From: CBDDIP01 sp965279405
Lineage (GTDB): Bacteria > Actinomycetota > Acidimicrobiia > Acidimicrobiales > Ilumatobacteraceae
NCBI GenBank assembly: GCA_965279405.1
Contig: OZ257157.1
Coordinates: 5,022,001-5,086,000, forward strand
Length of the DNA: 64,000 nt
Direction: 5' to 3'
This document shows positions 28,935 through 36,901 of the stretch, one piece after another. Positions within the stretch are counted from its first letter, which is position 1, and each line of letters starts with the position of its first letter. The notes below the pieces were generated by a model. It saw only the letters and a list, made by a program, of their open reading frames with translations. It was not told the DNA's origin and searched no databases. Position numbers and translations under genes: made by a program.

Positions 28935-31424
28935 ATGGCAGACCTCTTCGTCGGCGGGGACATCGATCCGGCAACGCACCAGAAGACCGACAAGAACGTC
29001 GTGCTCTCCTCGGGCGACTTCACGACGCACGGGGTCATCGTCGGCATGACCGGTTCGGGCAAGACCGGCCTCGGCGTGGTGCTCGTCGAGGAGGTGCTCA
29101 ACGCCGGCATCCCAGCCCTGCTGATCGACCCCAAGGGCGACCTGACCAACCTCTGCCTGACGTTCCCGAACCTGGCCCCGACCGACTTCCAGCCGTGGGT
29201 CAACGAAGGCGACGCGACGAAGGCCGGTCTCTCGGTGCCCGACTTCGCCGCGGCCCAGGCGAAGAGCTGGACCGACGGCCTGGCCGGATGGGGCATGGGT
29301 GCGCCGAACATCGCTGCGCTGCGCCAGCGCACGGAGCTCACGGTCTACACGCCCGGTTCGAACGGCGGCGTCGGGCTGAACATCGTCGGTTCGCTGCAGG
29401 CGCCCGCCGACGTCAGCGACGCCGAAGTGGTCGGCGACGAGATCGAGGGCTTCGTCAGCGGTCTGCTCGGGCTCGTCGGCATCGACGCCGATCCGCTGGT
29501 CAGCCGTGAGCACATCCTGCTGTCGAACCTGGTGATGAACGAGTGGAGCAACGGTCGCCACCTCGACCTGCCGACGCTCGTCGGGATGGTCCAGCAGCCC
29601 CCGCTGCGCAAGCTCGGCGTGTTCGAGCTCGACCAGTTCTTCCCGCCCGCCGATCGCACGCAGCTGGCGATGCGCTTGAACGGTCTGCTCGCCTCGCCGT
29701 CGTTCGCGGCGTGGATGAACGGTCCCCCGCTGGACATCGACGCGCTGCTGCACACCCCTGATGGCAAGCCGCGCGCAGCGATCGTCACCACCGCGCACCT
29801 CAGCGATCAGGAGCGTCAGTTCGTGACGACGCTCGTGCTGAGCAAGCTGGTCACGTGGATGCGCCGTCAGAGCGGCACCACCGACCTGCGCGCCCTGCTG
29901 TACATGGACGAGGTGGCCGGGTACCTCCCGCCCACCGCCGCGCCGCCGACCAAGAAGCCGATCATGACGCTGATGAAGCAGGCCCGCGCCTTCGGCGTCG
30001 GCGTCGTGCTCAGCACGCAGAACCCGGTGGACGTGGACTACAAAGCACTGTCCAACGCCGGCACGTGGATGATCGGCCGGCTGCAGACCGACCGCGACAA
30101 GCAGCGCCTGCTGGACGGGATGAGCGCGGCGGCCGGCGGCGTCGACGTCGGCGCGATCGGCGACACGATCAGCGGCCTCGGCAAGCGCGAGTTCGTGTTG
30201 CGTCGCGCGGGCAAGGACACGCCCGAGGTCTTCACCACTCGGTGGGCGATGAGCTACCTGCGCGGCCCACTGACCCGCGACCAGATCGCCACGCTGATGG
30301 CCGCCCAGAAGGGCATCGCTGCGCCGGCACCGGCGCCCGCCGCTCCCCTACCGCCGCCCACCGGCGCACCCGCAGCCGAGCCGGCACCCGCAGCAGCTGC
30401 AGCGGCGGCGCCCGCTCCCGCTCCAGCACCGGCGCCCGCGCCGGCGATGCCGATCGGGGGCACGCTGCGCGACGACGAGACGACGATCGCCCCGGAGGTC
30501 GCCGGTGGCATCGCCGTGCGCTGGGTCGACGTCGCTGCGCCGTGGCTGGCATCCGTCGGCGGCGACACGCGCAGCCCCCGCCGCGCCGCAGCCATCGCGG
30601 CGCGCGTCGCGCTGCGCTACGACGAGGAGAAGGCCGACCTCGTGCACGACGAGGAGTACGAGGCCATCCTCCACCCCCTCGGCGCGCAGGTCGACGTGAC
30701 CACCGCGATCGCCGTCGACTACGACGACCGCGACCTCCGTCCCGACGCACCGAACCCGTGCGCCTACGTGCTCGGTGACGCGCCGCTGAAGGACAAGGCG
30801 TTCTGGACCGCCGTGGAGCGCAACCTCGTCGACCACCTCGTGCGATCGCGCACGATGGAGCTGCAGACCAATCGCACGCTGAAGCTGTACAGCCGCCCCG
30901 GTGAGACCGCGGACGCGTTCTTCCAACGCTGCTACGCGGTCGCCGACGCCAAGGGCGACACCGAGACCGCCGCGCTGCGCGACAAGTACGCGGCGAAGGT
31001 GGCCCGACTGCACACTCAGATCCAGGAGGCCGAAGACCGCGCCCGCGTGCTGCAGACCCAGCACGAAGGTCGCCGCAGCGAGGAGATGCTGTCCACCGCC
31101 GGATCGATCCTGGGCGGGTTGCTCGGCGGCCGCAAGTCGCGTGGCGGCCTGCTCGGCTCCGTCTTCGGCAAGGCCGGCACCGCCGCGGGCAAGCGGTCGC
31201 GGACGGCAGCATCCGGCGACCGCGTCGAGGCCGCGGAGAACAAGCTGCAGCTGCTGCACGAGCAGCTCGAGCACGTCGAGCAGGAGCTGACCGAGGAGGT
31301 CACCGAGATCGACACGCGGTGGATGGCCGTCGCCAAGGACATCACCACGACACCGGTGACGCTGGAGAAGACCGACGTGCGCGTCACCCAGCTCGCGCTC
31401 GTCTGGCTGCCGGTGCCCGCCTGA
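28935..31424 (+). CDS. HerA-like/DUF853 ATP-binding protein
   Basis: An 829-residue RecA/FtsK-type ATPase: Walker A GMTGSGKTG (residues 37-45), a long linker, Walker B LLYMDEVAGYL (about 321-331), a STQNP sensor-like motif and ISGLGKREFVLRRAG. This is the HerA-like C-terminal helicase family, some members of which process DNA ends or move other polymers. The motor domain is joined by a Pro/Ala hinge (about 463-513) to a C-terminal part with a long coiled-coil region (AALRDKYAAKVARLHTQIQEAEDR and ENKLQLLHEQLEHVEQELTEEV). A gly-rich GGLLGGRKSRGGLLG patch lies between the coils. No NurA-type nuclease is adjacent. The stop region overlaps a short duplication. Confidence 0.85.
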   Translation: MADLFVGGDIDPATHQKTDKNVVLSSGDFTTHGVIVGMTGSGKTGLGVVLVEEVLNAGIPALLIDPKGDLTNLCLTFPNLAPTDFQPWVNEGDATKAGLSVPDFAAAQAKSWTDGLAGWGMGAPNIAALRQRTELTVYTPGSNGGVGLNIVGSLQAPADVSDAEVVGDEIEGFVSGLLGLVGIDADPLVSREHILLSNLVMNEWSNGRHLDLPTLVGMVQQPPLRKLGVFELDQFFPPADRTQLAMRLNGLLASPSFAAWMNGPPLDIDALLHTPDGKPRAAIVTTAHLSDQERQFVTTLVLSKLVTWMRRQSGTTDLRALLYMDEVAGYLPPTAAPPTKKPIMTLMKQARAFGVGVVLSTQNPVDVDYKALSNAGTWMIGRLQTDRDKQRLLDGMSAAAGGVDVGAIGDTISGLGKREFVLRRAGKDTPEVFTTRWAMSYLRGPLTRDQIATLMAAQKGIAAPAPAPAAPLPPPTGAPAAEPAPAAAAAAAPAPAPAPAPAPAMPIGGTLRDDETTIAPEVAGGIAVRWVDVAAPWLASVGGDTRSPRRAAAIAARVALRYDEEKADLVHDEEYEAILHPLGAQVDVTTAIAVDYDDRDLRPDAPNPCAYVLGDAPLKDKAFWTAVERNLVDHLVRSRTMELQTNRTLKLYSRPGETADAFFQRCYAVADAKGDTETAALRDKYAAKVARLHTQIQEAEDRARVLQTQHEGRRSEEMLSTAGSILGGLLGGRKSRGGLLGSVFGKAGTAAGKRSRTAASGDRVEAAENKLQLLHEQLEHVEQELTEEVTEIDTRWMAVAKDITTTPVTLEKTDVRVTQLALVWLPVPA

Positions 31425-31456
31425 TCGAGAAGTTGCGCCCGATCTAGAAGTTGCGC
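31423..31456. repeat. Tandem 16-bp duplication at convergent gene ends
   Basis: GATCGAGAAGTTGCGC (31423-31438) and GATCTAGAAGTTGCGC (31441-31456) differ by one base and lie 18 bases apart. The first copy follows the ATPase stop codon; the second contains the stop codon of the DUF2461 gene on the other strand. Confidence 0.75.
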
Positions 31457-32106
31457 TCCGCTGGCGGCATCGTCGACGGGCCGACGTGCGCGTCGAGCCA
31501 CGCGTTCAACTCGGCGCCGGCCTCCCACGTGTCGCGCACGCGACCAACGACCGCCTTCGTGCGCATCCACGCCGCCGGTGCCCACTCGCGCGTGCTCATC
31601 AGTCCCTTGCGACGGAGCAGCTCGATGCGCGGGTGGTCCTTCGAGTAGCCACGCGGCGCGGTCTTCAGCGACTCCATCGCGCCGAGGCGGAGCCCCTTGG
31701 CCTCCACGCTCGCAGCGAGCTCGACCAGTTCGCCGCCGAGCACACCGCCGTCGATCGCCTCGCGGAACCGCTCCAGCTGATCCGCGGCCATCGAGTAGTA
31801 GCCACTGCCCGCCACCATCCCCGTCAGGCTGAAGCCGATGTAGTGACCGGTGCCGCCCTGGCTCTCGCCATAGGCGCCGATGTTCTCCTTGTACGGCCGC
31901 TTGTCCTTGGAGAAGCGCACGTCACGATTCGGCCGGAACACGTGGAACGGACCGTACGCGTCCAGCTCGTCGAGCAGCTCCAGCAACGGGCCGCGCACGG
32001 CGCGGTCGTAGACCGGCTTGTTGGCCAGCCACCAGGTTCGTGAGTTGTCGGCGATCAAGCCTTCGTAGAAGGTGATCGCCTCGTCGGGGAAGCCGCGGAA
32101 CGCCAT
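31444..32106 (-). CDS. DUF2461 domain protein
   Basis: A 220-residue protein spanning a single DUF2461 domain: GFPDEAITFYEGLIADNSRTWWLANKPVYD at the N-terminus, RDVRFSKDKRPYKENIGAY in the middle and APRGYSKDHPRIELLRRKGL later, all family-specific. Function of the family is unknown; many members occur singly in actinobacteria. ATG at 32106 is 25 bases from the divergent glycerol kinase start. A TACGCT box 8 nt upstream suggests leaderless expression overlapping the partner's -10 box. Confidence 0.9.
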   Translation of the reverse strand: MAFRGFPDEAITFYEGLIADNSRTWWLANKPVYDRAVRGPLLELLDELDAYGPFHVFRPNRDVRFSKDKRPYKENIGAYGESQGGTGHYIGFSLTGMVAGSGYYSMAADQLERFREAIDGGVLGGELVELAASVEAKGLRLGAMESLKTAPRGYSKDHPRIELLRRKGLMSTREWAPAAWMRTKAVVGRVRDTWEAGAELNAWLDAHVGPSTMPPAERNF

Positions 32107-32114
32107 CGCTGCGC

Positions 32115-32124
32115 AGCGTACGAT
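32115..32124. promoter_or_regulatory. Overlapping divergent -10-like boxes (AGCGTACGAT)
   Basis: Read on the minus strand, TACGCT ends 8 nt before the DUF2461 ATG. Read on the plus strand, TACGAT (32119-32124) ends 7 nt before the glycerol kinase GTG. The two hexamers share bases 32119-32120, so polymerase could serve only one direction at a time. Confidence 0.45.
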
Positions 32125-32131
32125 CCGCGCC

Positions 32132-33544
32132 GTGATCGTGCTCGCCATCGACCAGGGCACCTCGGCGACCAAGGCGATGGTGGTCGGCGACGACGGCTCG
32201 GTGATCTCGCTGGCCGAGGCGCCGGTGGCCGTGTCGAGCAGCCCGGACGGCGCCGTCGAGGTCGATCCGGAGTCGCTGTGGCAGAGCGTGCTCGCCGCCG
32301 GCAACGAGACCCTCGACCGCGCAGGGCGGCCGCACATCGATGCCATCGGACTGGCCAACCAGGGCGAGACCGTGGTCGCCTGGAACGCGTCCGATGCCTC
32401 GCCGATCGGCCCGGGGATCGTGTGGCAGGACCGTCGATCCGAGGTGATCTGCGACCGAGTTCGGCCCCACGGCGAGCGGTTGTCGTGGATCACCGGCCTC
32501 GAGCTCGATCCGTACTTCGTCGCCCCGAAGCTGGTCTGGCTGCGCGAGCGCGTCGGGCCCGACGCGGTCATCACGACCACTGATGCGTGGCTGCTGCGAC
32601 GGTTGTGCGGACGTTCGGTGACCGACGTCGCCACGGCCGGGCGAACGCTCGTGCTCGACCTCGAGACCGGCGCGTGGAGCGACGAGGCGTGCGCGATCTT
32701 CGGCATCGACCTGTCGTCGCTGCCGTCGATCGTCGGCAACGCGACGTCGATCGGCCAGACGTCGGCGTTCGGCGCGCCGACACCCATCACCGGGGCGTGC
32801 GTCGATCAGCAGGCCGCGCTCTTCGCCGAACGCTGCCGCGCCGCGGGCGAGGCGAAGTGCACGTACGGCACCGGCGCGTTCCTGCTCGCCTGCACCGGCA
32901 CCCAACCGGTGCGCTCGTCCAACGGGCTCGTCGGTTGCCCGGCGTGGCGGATCGGCGACGACGTCACGTGGTGCCTCGACGGGCAGGTGTACACGGTCGG
33001 CGCGGCGGTGAACTGGCTGGTCGACATGGGCGTGATGGGTGAGCCGGCCGACCTCGACCGGCTCGGCGGCGCCGTGGCCGACGCCGGCGGCGTGACCTTC
33101 GTGCCGGCGCTCGCCGGACTGGCGGCACCGTGGTGGAAGCCATCGGCGAAGGCGGCCTTCACCGGCATGTCGCTCGGCACCGAACGCGGGCATCTCGTGC
33201 GCGCCGCGATCGACGGCATCGCGGCGCAGGTCGCGCTGCTGGCGATCGCTGCCGGGCGCGACCTCGGCAGCCCGCTCACCCGCCTGCGCGTCGACGGCGG
33301 GCTGACCCGCAGCGCCACGCTCCTGCAGGTGCAGGCCGACCTGTTGCAGGCTCCGGTCGAGATCTACCCCTCGCCGCACGCAACCGCGCTCGGCGTCGCC
33401 GAGATGGCCGTGATCGGTGCCGGCGGCGAGTGGACTGGAACGATCGTCGACCCGGTCGTCGTCGAGCCATCGATCTCCGCCGACGAATCGGCTTCGCGGC
33501 TCGCCGCGTGGCAGACGGTCGCCGACGCGACGTGGATGCTGTGA
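32132..33544 (+). CDS. glpK: Glycerol kinase-like FGGY carbohydrate kinase
   Basis: Phosphorylates glycerol to sn-glycerol-3-phosphate. The 470-residue product has DQGTSATKAMV (phosphate loop), GLANQGETVVAWN, IVWQDRRSEV, TYGTGAFLLACTG and LRVDGGLTRSATLLQVQADLL, all glycerol-kinase-type FGGY blocks. It is a little shorter than E. coli GlpK (~500), with the Q-x-E instead of Q-R-E (NQGET) variation, so another polyol is conceivable. GTG at 32132 is the start matching the family; its stop overlaps the next gene's GTG. The next two genes are FAD oxidoreductases, supporting glycerol-3-phosphate catabolism. Confidence 0.88.
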   Translation: MIVLAIDQGTSATKAMVVGDDGSVISLAEAPVAVSSSPDGAVEVDPESLWQSVLAAGNETLDRAGRPHIDAIGLANQGETVVAWNASDASPIGPGIVWQDRRSEVICDRVRPHGERLSWITGLELDPYFVAPKLVWLRERVGPDAVITTTDAWLLRRLCGRSVTDVATAGRTLVLDLETGAWSDEACAIFGIDLSSLPSIVGNATSIGQTSAFGAPTPITGACVDQQAALFAERCRAAGEAKCTYGTGAFLLACTGTQPVRSSNGLVGCPAWRIGDDVTWCLDGQVYTVGAAVNWLVDMGVMGEPADLDRLGGAVADAGGVTFVPALAGLAAPWWKPSAKAAFTGMSLGTERGHLVRAAIDGIAAQVALLAIAAGRDLGSPLTRLRVDGGLTRSATLLQVQADLLQAPVEIYPSPHATALGVAEMAVIGAGGEWTGTIVDPVVVEPSISADESASRLAAWQTVADATWML

Positions 33545-34914
33545 GCGATCCGATCGTCGCGGTGGACGTCGCCGTCATCGGCGGGGGGGTCGTCGGTTGC
33601 GCGGTCGCTCGACTGCTCTCGCAACACACCGGCAGCGTTGCGTTGCTGGAGGCCGGCGCGGACGTCGGCGCGGGCACGAGCAAGGCGAACACGGCCATCC
33701 TGCACACCGGCTTCGACGCCACCCCCGGCTCGGCCGAAGCACGACTCGTCGCTCGCGGCTACGCACTGCTCCGCAGCTACGCCGCGGACGTCGGCATCGC
33801 CGTGGAGACCACCGGCGCGGTGCTCGTCGCGTGGGACGACGAGCAAGCGGCGACGATGCCGCGCCTCGCTGCGAAGGCCGCGGAGAACGGGTACGAGCAC
33901 GCCGAGGTGATCGACGCGGCAGCGGTGCGCGACCTCGAGCCGCATCTCGGTGACGGCGTCACCGGCGGCATGGTCGTGCCCGACGAGCACATCATCGATC
34001 CGTGGTCGACGCCGATCGCCTTCGCCTGCGAAGCGGTCGGCAACGGTTGCCGGTTGCTCACGGCCTTCCGCGTCATCGGCGCTGTGCGCGAGAACGCCTC
34101 GACGCTGTTGACAGCGGCGGACGGCCGCCGCATCCGCGCCTCGTTCGTCGTCAACGCCGCGGGACTGTTCGGCGACGAGGTGCACCGGGCGATGGGCTTC
34201 GACGGCTTCACCATCCGTCCACGACGCGGTGAGCTGATCGTGTTCGACAAGCAGTCGCGGCCGTTGCTGTCGCGCACGATCCTGCCGGTGCCGACGAGCG
34301 TGACGAAGGGCGTGCTCGTCGCGCCCACGGTGTTCGGCAACGTGATGCTCGGTCCGACCGCCGAGGACGTCGACGATCGCGCCGCCACCGGTTCCACCCG
34401 CGCCGGCATCGACGCACTGCTGGCGAAGGGAGCGCGCATCGTGCCCGGCCTGCTCGACGAGGAGGTCACCGCCGTCTACGCCGGTCTGCGCGCGGCCACC
34501 GAGCACAGCGACTACTGGCTCGTCCACGACGCGTCCAACGGCTATGTCTGCCTCGGCGGGATCCGGTCCACCGGGTTGACCGCGTCGATGGCCTTGGCCG
34601 AGGAAGCAGTGGCCCGTCTGTCGTCGTGCGGTTGGGTCGCGTTGCAGCGCGACCCGGACGTGCTGGCGTCGGTGCGGATGACATCGCTGGGCGAGCGCGA
34701 CGAACGGCCGTTCCAGCGCGGCGGTGCGATCGTCTGCCACTGCGAGGGCGTCACGGCCGACGAGCTGCGCTCCGCCTGCACCGGCCCGGTGCCGGCCGTC
34801 GACCTCGACGGTGTTCGACGACGGACACGCGCCCTGGCCGGGCGGTGCCAGGGCTTCTACTGCGCCGCCAACGTGGTCACGACCACCGGTCTGGAACCGG
34901 CGCGACCTCGGTGA
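33541..34914 (+). CDS. FAD-dependent glycerol-3-phosphate dehydrogenase-like protein with BFD-type Cys domain
   Basis: A 457-residue DAO-family flavoprotein: N-terminal dinucleotide motif VIGGGVVGCAVARLL, a TSKANTAILHTGFDA segment typical of the LhgO/GlpA-type family, and a C-terminal [2Fe-2S] BFD-like domain with CHCEGVT and GRCQGFYC ligands. Such proteins oxidise glycerol-3-phosphate and pass electrons onward through the Cys domain. GTG at 33541 overlaps the glycerol kinase stop as GTGA, and its own stop overlaps the following gene. Operon logic: glycerol to G3P (kinase), G3P to DHAP (this protein with its partner). Confidence 0.85.
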   Translation: MSDPIVAVDVAVIGGGVVGCAVARLLSQHTGSVALLEAGADVGAGTSKANTAILHTGFDATPGSAEARLVARGYALLRSYAADVGIAVETTGAVLVAWDDEQAATMPRLAAKAAENGYEHAEVIDAAAVRDLEPHLGDGVTGGMVVPDEHIIDPWSTPIAFACEAVGNGCRLLTAFRVIGAVRENASTLLTAADGRRIRASFVVNAAGLFGDEVHRAMGFDGFTIRPRRGELIVFDKQSRPLLSRTILPVPTSVTKGVLVAPTVFGNVMLGPTAEDVDDRAATGSTRAGIDALLAKGARIVPGLLDEEVTAVYAGLRAATEHSDYWLVHDASNGYVCLGGIRSTGLTASMALAEEAVARLSSCGWVALQRDPDVLASVRMTSLGERDERPFQRGGAIVCHCEGVTADELRSACTGPVPAVDLDGVRRRTRALAGRCQGFYCAANVVTTTGLEPARPR

Positions 34915-36053
34915 GCGCACCGGTCGTGGTCATCGGTGGTGGGCCGGCCGGGCTGTCGGCGGCGGCCGAACTTCGCCGCCACGGCCTCGACGTCGTCGTC
35001 CTCGAGCGGGAGGACGACGCCGGCGGGGTGCCGCGCCACACGGATCACCTGGGCTTCGGCATCAGCGACCTCCACCGCGTCCTCACCGGCCCCGCATACG
35101 CCCGCCGGCTCGTCGATCGGGCGACCCGTGCCGGTGCCGAGGTCCGCACGGGCGTCACCGTTCGATCCATCGCGGACGGCCACGTCACGACCGCAATTGG
35201 ATCGAGGATCGAGGCGGCTGCGATCATCGTCGCGACCGGGGTCCGCGAGCGGCCTCGATCGGCGCGGCTGGTGCCCGGCGACCGCCCGGCCGGCGTGTTC
35301 ACCACCGGCGCGCTGCAGCAGTTCGCCCAGAGCGGACTGTTCGTCGGCGAGCGCGCCGTCGTCGTCGGTGCCGAGCACGTCAGCTTCTCGGCGATCGCCA
35401 CACTGGCCCATGCCGGCAGCCGCACGGTGGCGATGATCACGCCGCTCGCTCGGCATCAGTCCTACGCACCCTTGCGATGGCTCACCGCGACGCGGCATCG
35501 GGTGCCGGTGCTCACGGGTGTGGAGGTGGTGCGCGTGGTCGGTCACCGCCGCGTCGAGTCGGTCGAGCTGTCCGACGGGCAGATGATCGAGTGCGACACC
35601 GTCGTGTTCACCGGGGACTGGGTGACCGACCACGAGCTCGTCCGCGGCGCGGGAGCACACCTGTTGCCGGGCGGGCGGGCAGCGATCGTCGACGGCCGCT
35701 ACCGGACCGAGGTGCCGGGCGTCTTCGCCGTCGGCAACCTCGTCCATCCGGCGGAGACGGCTGGACGGTGCGCGGCGGATGGCGCCGCGGTTGCCGCCGC
35801 GGTGGTGGCACACGTCCGTGGCGCTGCATGGCCGGCCGTGTCGGCGATCGCCTCGGAGTGGCCGATCCGTTGGGCCGCACCGATGTCGGGTGGGGTCACC
35901 GTGCGCGTCGCCGAGCCCGGTCGCGGTCGCGTGGTCGTGCGCAGCAACGGCGAGGTGGTGCTTCGATCGCGTCCGCAGCGACTGCTGCCGAACCGTCCGA
36001 TCCACCTGCGCGGCGCGTTGCCGTCCGGCCCATTGGAGGCCTCGCTAGCCTGA
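34911..36053 (+). CDS. FAD/NAD(P)-dependent oxidoreductase, partner of the G3P dehydrogenase
   Basis: A 380-residue pyridine-nucleotide-disulfide-type oxidoreductase: GGGPAGLSAAAELRRHG at the N-terminus, IIVATGVRERPR, and FAVGNLVHPAETAGRCAADG at the FAD-binding end. It resembles the second subunit of three-gene G3P dehydrogenase clusters (kinase, LhgO/GlpA-like, oxidoreductase, then a small DUF1667 Cys protein). The small DUF1667 gene is not present here; a tRNA follows directly. It is the last gene of a run of three coupled by GTGA overlaps. Confidence 0.82.
   Translation: MSAPVVVIGGGPAGLSAAAELRRHGLDVVVLEREDDAGGVPRHTDHLGFGISDLHRVLTGPAYARRLVDRATRAGAEVRTGVTVRSIADGHVTTAIGSRIEAAAIIVATGVRERPRSARLVPGDRPAGVFTTGALQQFAQSGLFVGERAVVVGAEHVSFSAIATLAHAGSRTVAMITPLARHQSYAPLRWLTATRHRVPVLTGVEVVRVVGHRRVESVELSDGQMIECDTVVFTGDWVTDHELVRGAGAHLLPGGRAAIVDGRYRTEVPGVFAVGNLVHPAETAGRCAADGAAVAAAVVAHVRGAAWPAVSAIASEWPIRWAAPMSGGVTVRVAEPGRGRVVVRSNGEVVLRSRPQRLLPNRPIHLRGALPSGPLEASLA
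36046..36051 (+). promoter_or_regulatory. -10-like hexamer TAGCCT upstream of tRNA-Leu
   Basis: TAGCCT lies 12 nt before the tRNA 5' end, inside the last codons of the upstream gene, so the tRNA appears to have its own promoter. Confidence 0.45.
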
Positions 36054-36063
36054 CCCGATCGCC

Positions 36064-36145
36064 GCGGGCGTGGCGAAACTGGCAGACGCGCAGGGTTTAG
36101 GTCCCTGTTCCGCAAGGAGTGTGGGTTCAATTCCCTCCGCCCGCA
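36064..36145 (+). tRNA. tRNA-Leu (anticodon TAG)
   Basis: An 82-nt cloverleaf. Acceptor arms GCGGGCG / CGCCCGC pair perfectly with discriminator A; the D-arm has TGGCGAAACTGGCAGACGC. The anticodon stem CAGGG/CCCTG has loop TTTAGGT (anticodon TAG, reading CUA/CUN Leu). The extra arm is long, the class II feature of tRNA-Leu, and the T-arm has GTGGGTTCAATTCCCTC. CCA is not encoded. It lies 10 bases after an oxidoreductase gene and 3 bases before the LLM-family ATG. Confidence 0.95.
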
Positions 36146-36148
36146 CGC

Positions 36149-36901
36149 ATGACGGCGTTGACCATCGATCTCCAGATCAATCCAGGCACGAACGAGTGGC
36201 CGCGCCTGCGCGACGCCGCTCTCGAGGCCGAAGCGGCGGGCTACGCAGCCCTGTGGAGCTTCGATCACTTCGACGGCGCTGTCCTCGGCGGCGACCGGCC
36301 GATGCTCGAGTGCTTCACGCTCCTCGGCGCGCTCGCCGCGGCGACGACGTCGATCGCGCTCGGGACGTTGGTCGTCAACGTGGCCAACCGGCACCCGGCG
36401 GTGACCGCCGCCGCGGCGATCAGCGCACAGCGCATCAGCGGCGGACGGTTGCTGCTCGGCATCGGGGCAGGCGCCTCGCCGAACAGCCCCTGGGCCGCCG
36501 AGCACCGCGACCGCAGCATCACGTTGAAGCCGACGATGGCCGAGCGCCACCTCGCGTTGGCCGAGCAGATCGACGCCATCGACACCGCGTACGCCGAGCT
36601 CGGGCGGTCCGCCGCGACCCCGGTGCCGCGGCTGCCGATCCACGTCGGCACGAACAGCATCGAGCTCTCCCGGCTGGCCGGCGAACGCGCCGACGGGCTC
36701 AACGTGCGCATGACCCACCCGCGTGCCGCCGAGTTCCTCCGTGCGGCACGAGACGCTGCCGGCGATCGGGCCTTCGTCACCAGTGGGTGGGCGTTCGTCG
36801 CCGACGGCGTCGACGCCGCGCGAGCGCAGGCCGAGGCGATGCAGTTGGACCGGCTGGTGCTCGTCGAGCTCGGTGCGATCGAGCGGCTCCCCGCGCTGTG
36901 A
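36149..36901 (+). CDS. LLM-class F420-dependent oxidoreductase
   Basis: A 250-residue luciferase-like monooxygenase superfamily protein. Features are an N-terminal barrel start, WSFDHFDGAVLGGDRPMLECFTLLGALAAAT, LGTLVVNVANRHPAVTAAAA, and GRLLLGIGAGASPNSPWAAEH (cofactor-proximal segment), as in F420-binding members of actinobacteria. The family uses F420 or FMN; F420 is inferred. ATG at 36149 begins 3 bases after the tRNA; the longer frame would run through the tRNA. Its stop overlaps the next ATG (TGATG). Confidence 0.82.
   Translation: MTALTIDLQINPGTNEWPRLRDAALEAEAAGYAALWSFDHFDGAVLGGDRPMLECFTLLGALAAATTSIALGTLVVNVANRHPAVTAAAAISAQRISGGRLLLGIGAGASPNSPWAAEHRDRSITLKPTMAERHLALAEQIDAIDTAYAELGRSAATPVPRLPIHVGTNSIELSRLAGERADGLNVRMTHPRAAEFLRAARDAAGDRAFVTSGWAFVADGVDAARAQAEAMQLDRLVLVELGAIERLPAL

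Noticed and set aside
31425..31441. Terminator between the ATPase and DUF2461
   Set aside because: Only a direct duplication is present there, with no stem-loop of useful size.
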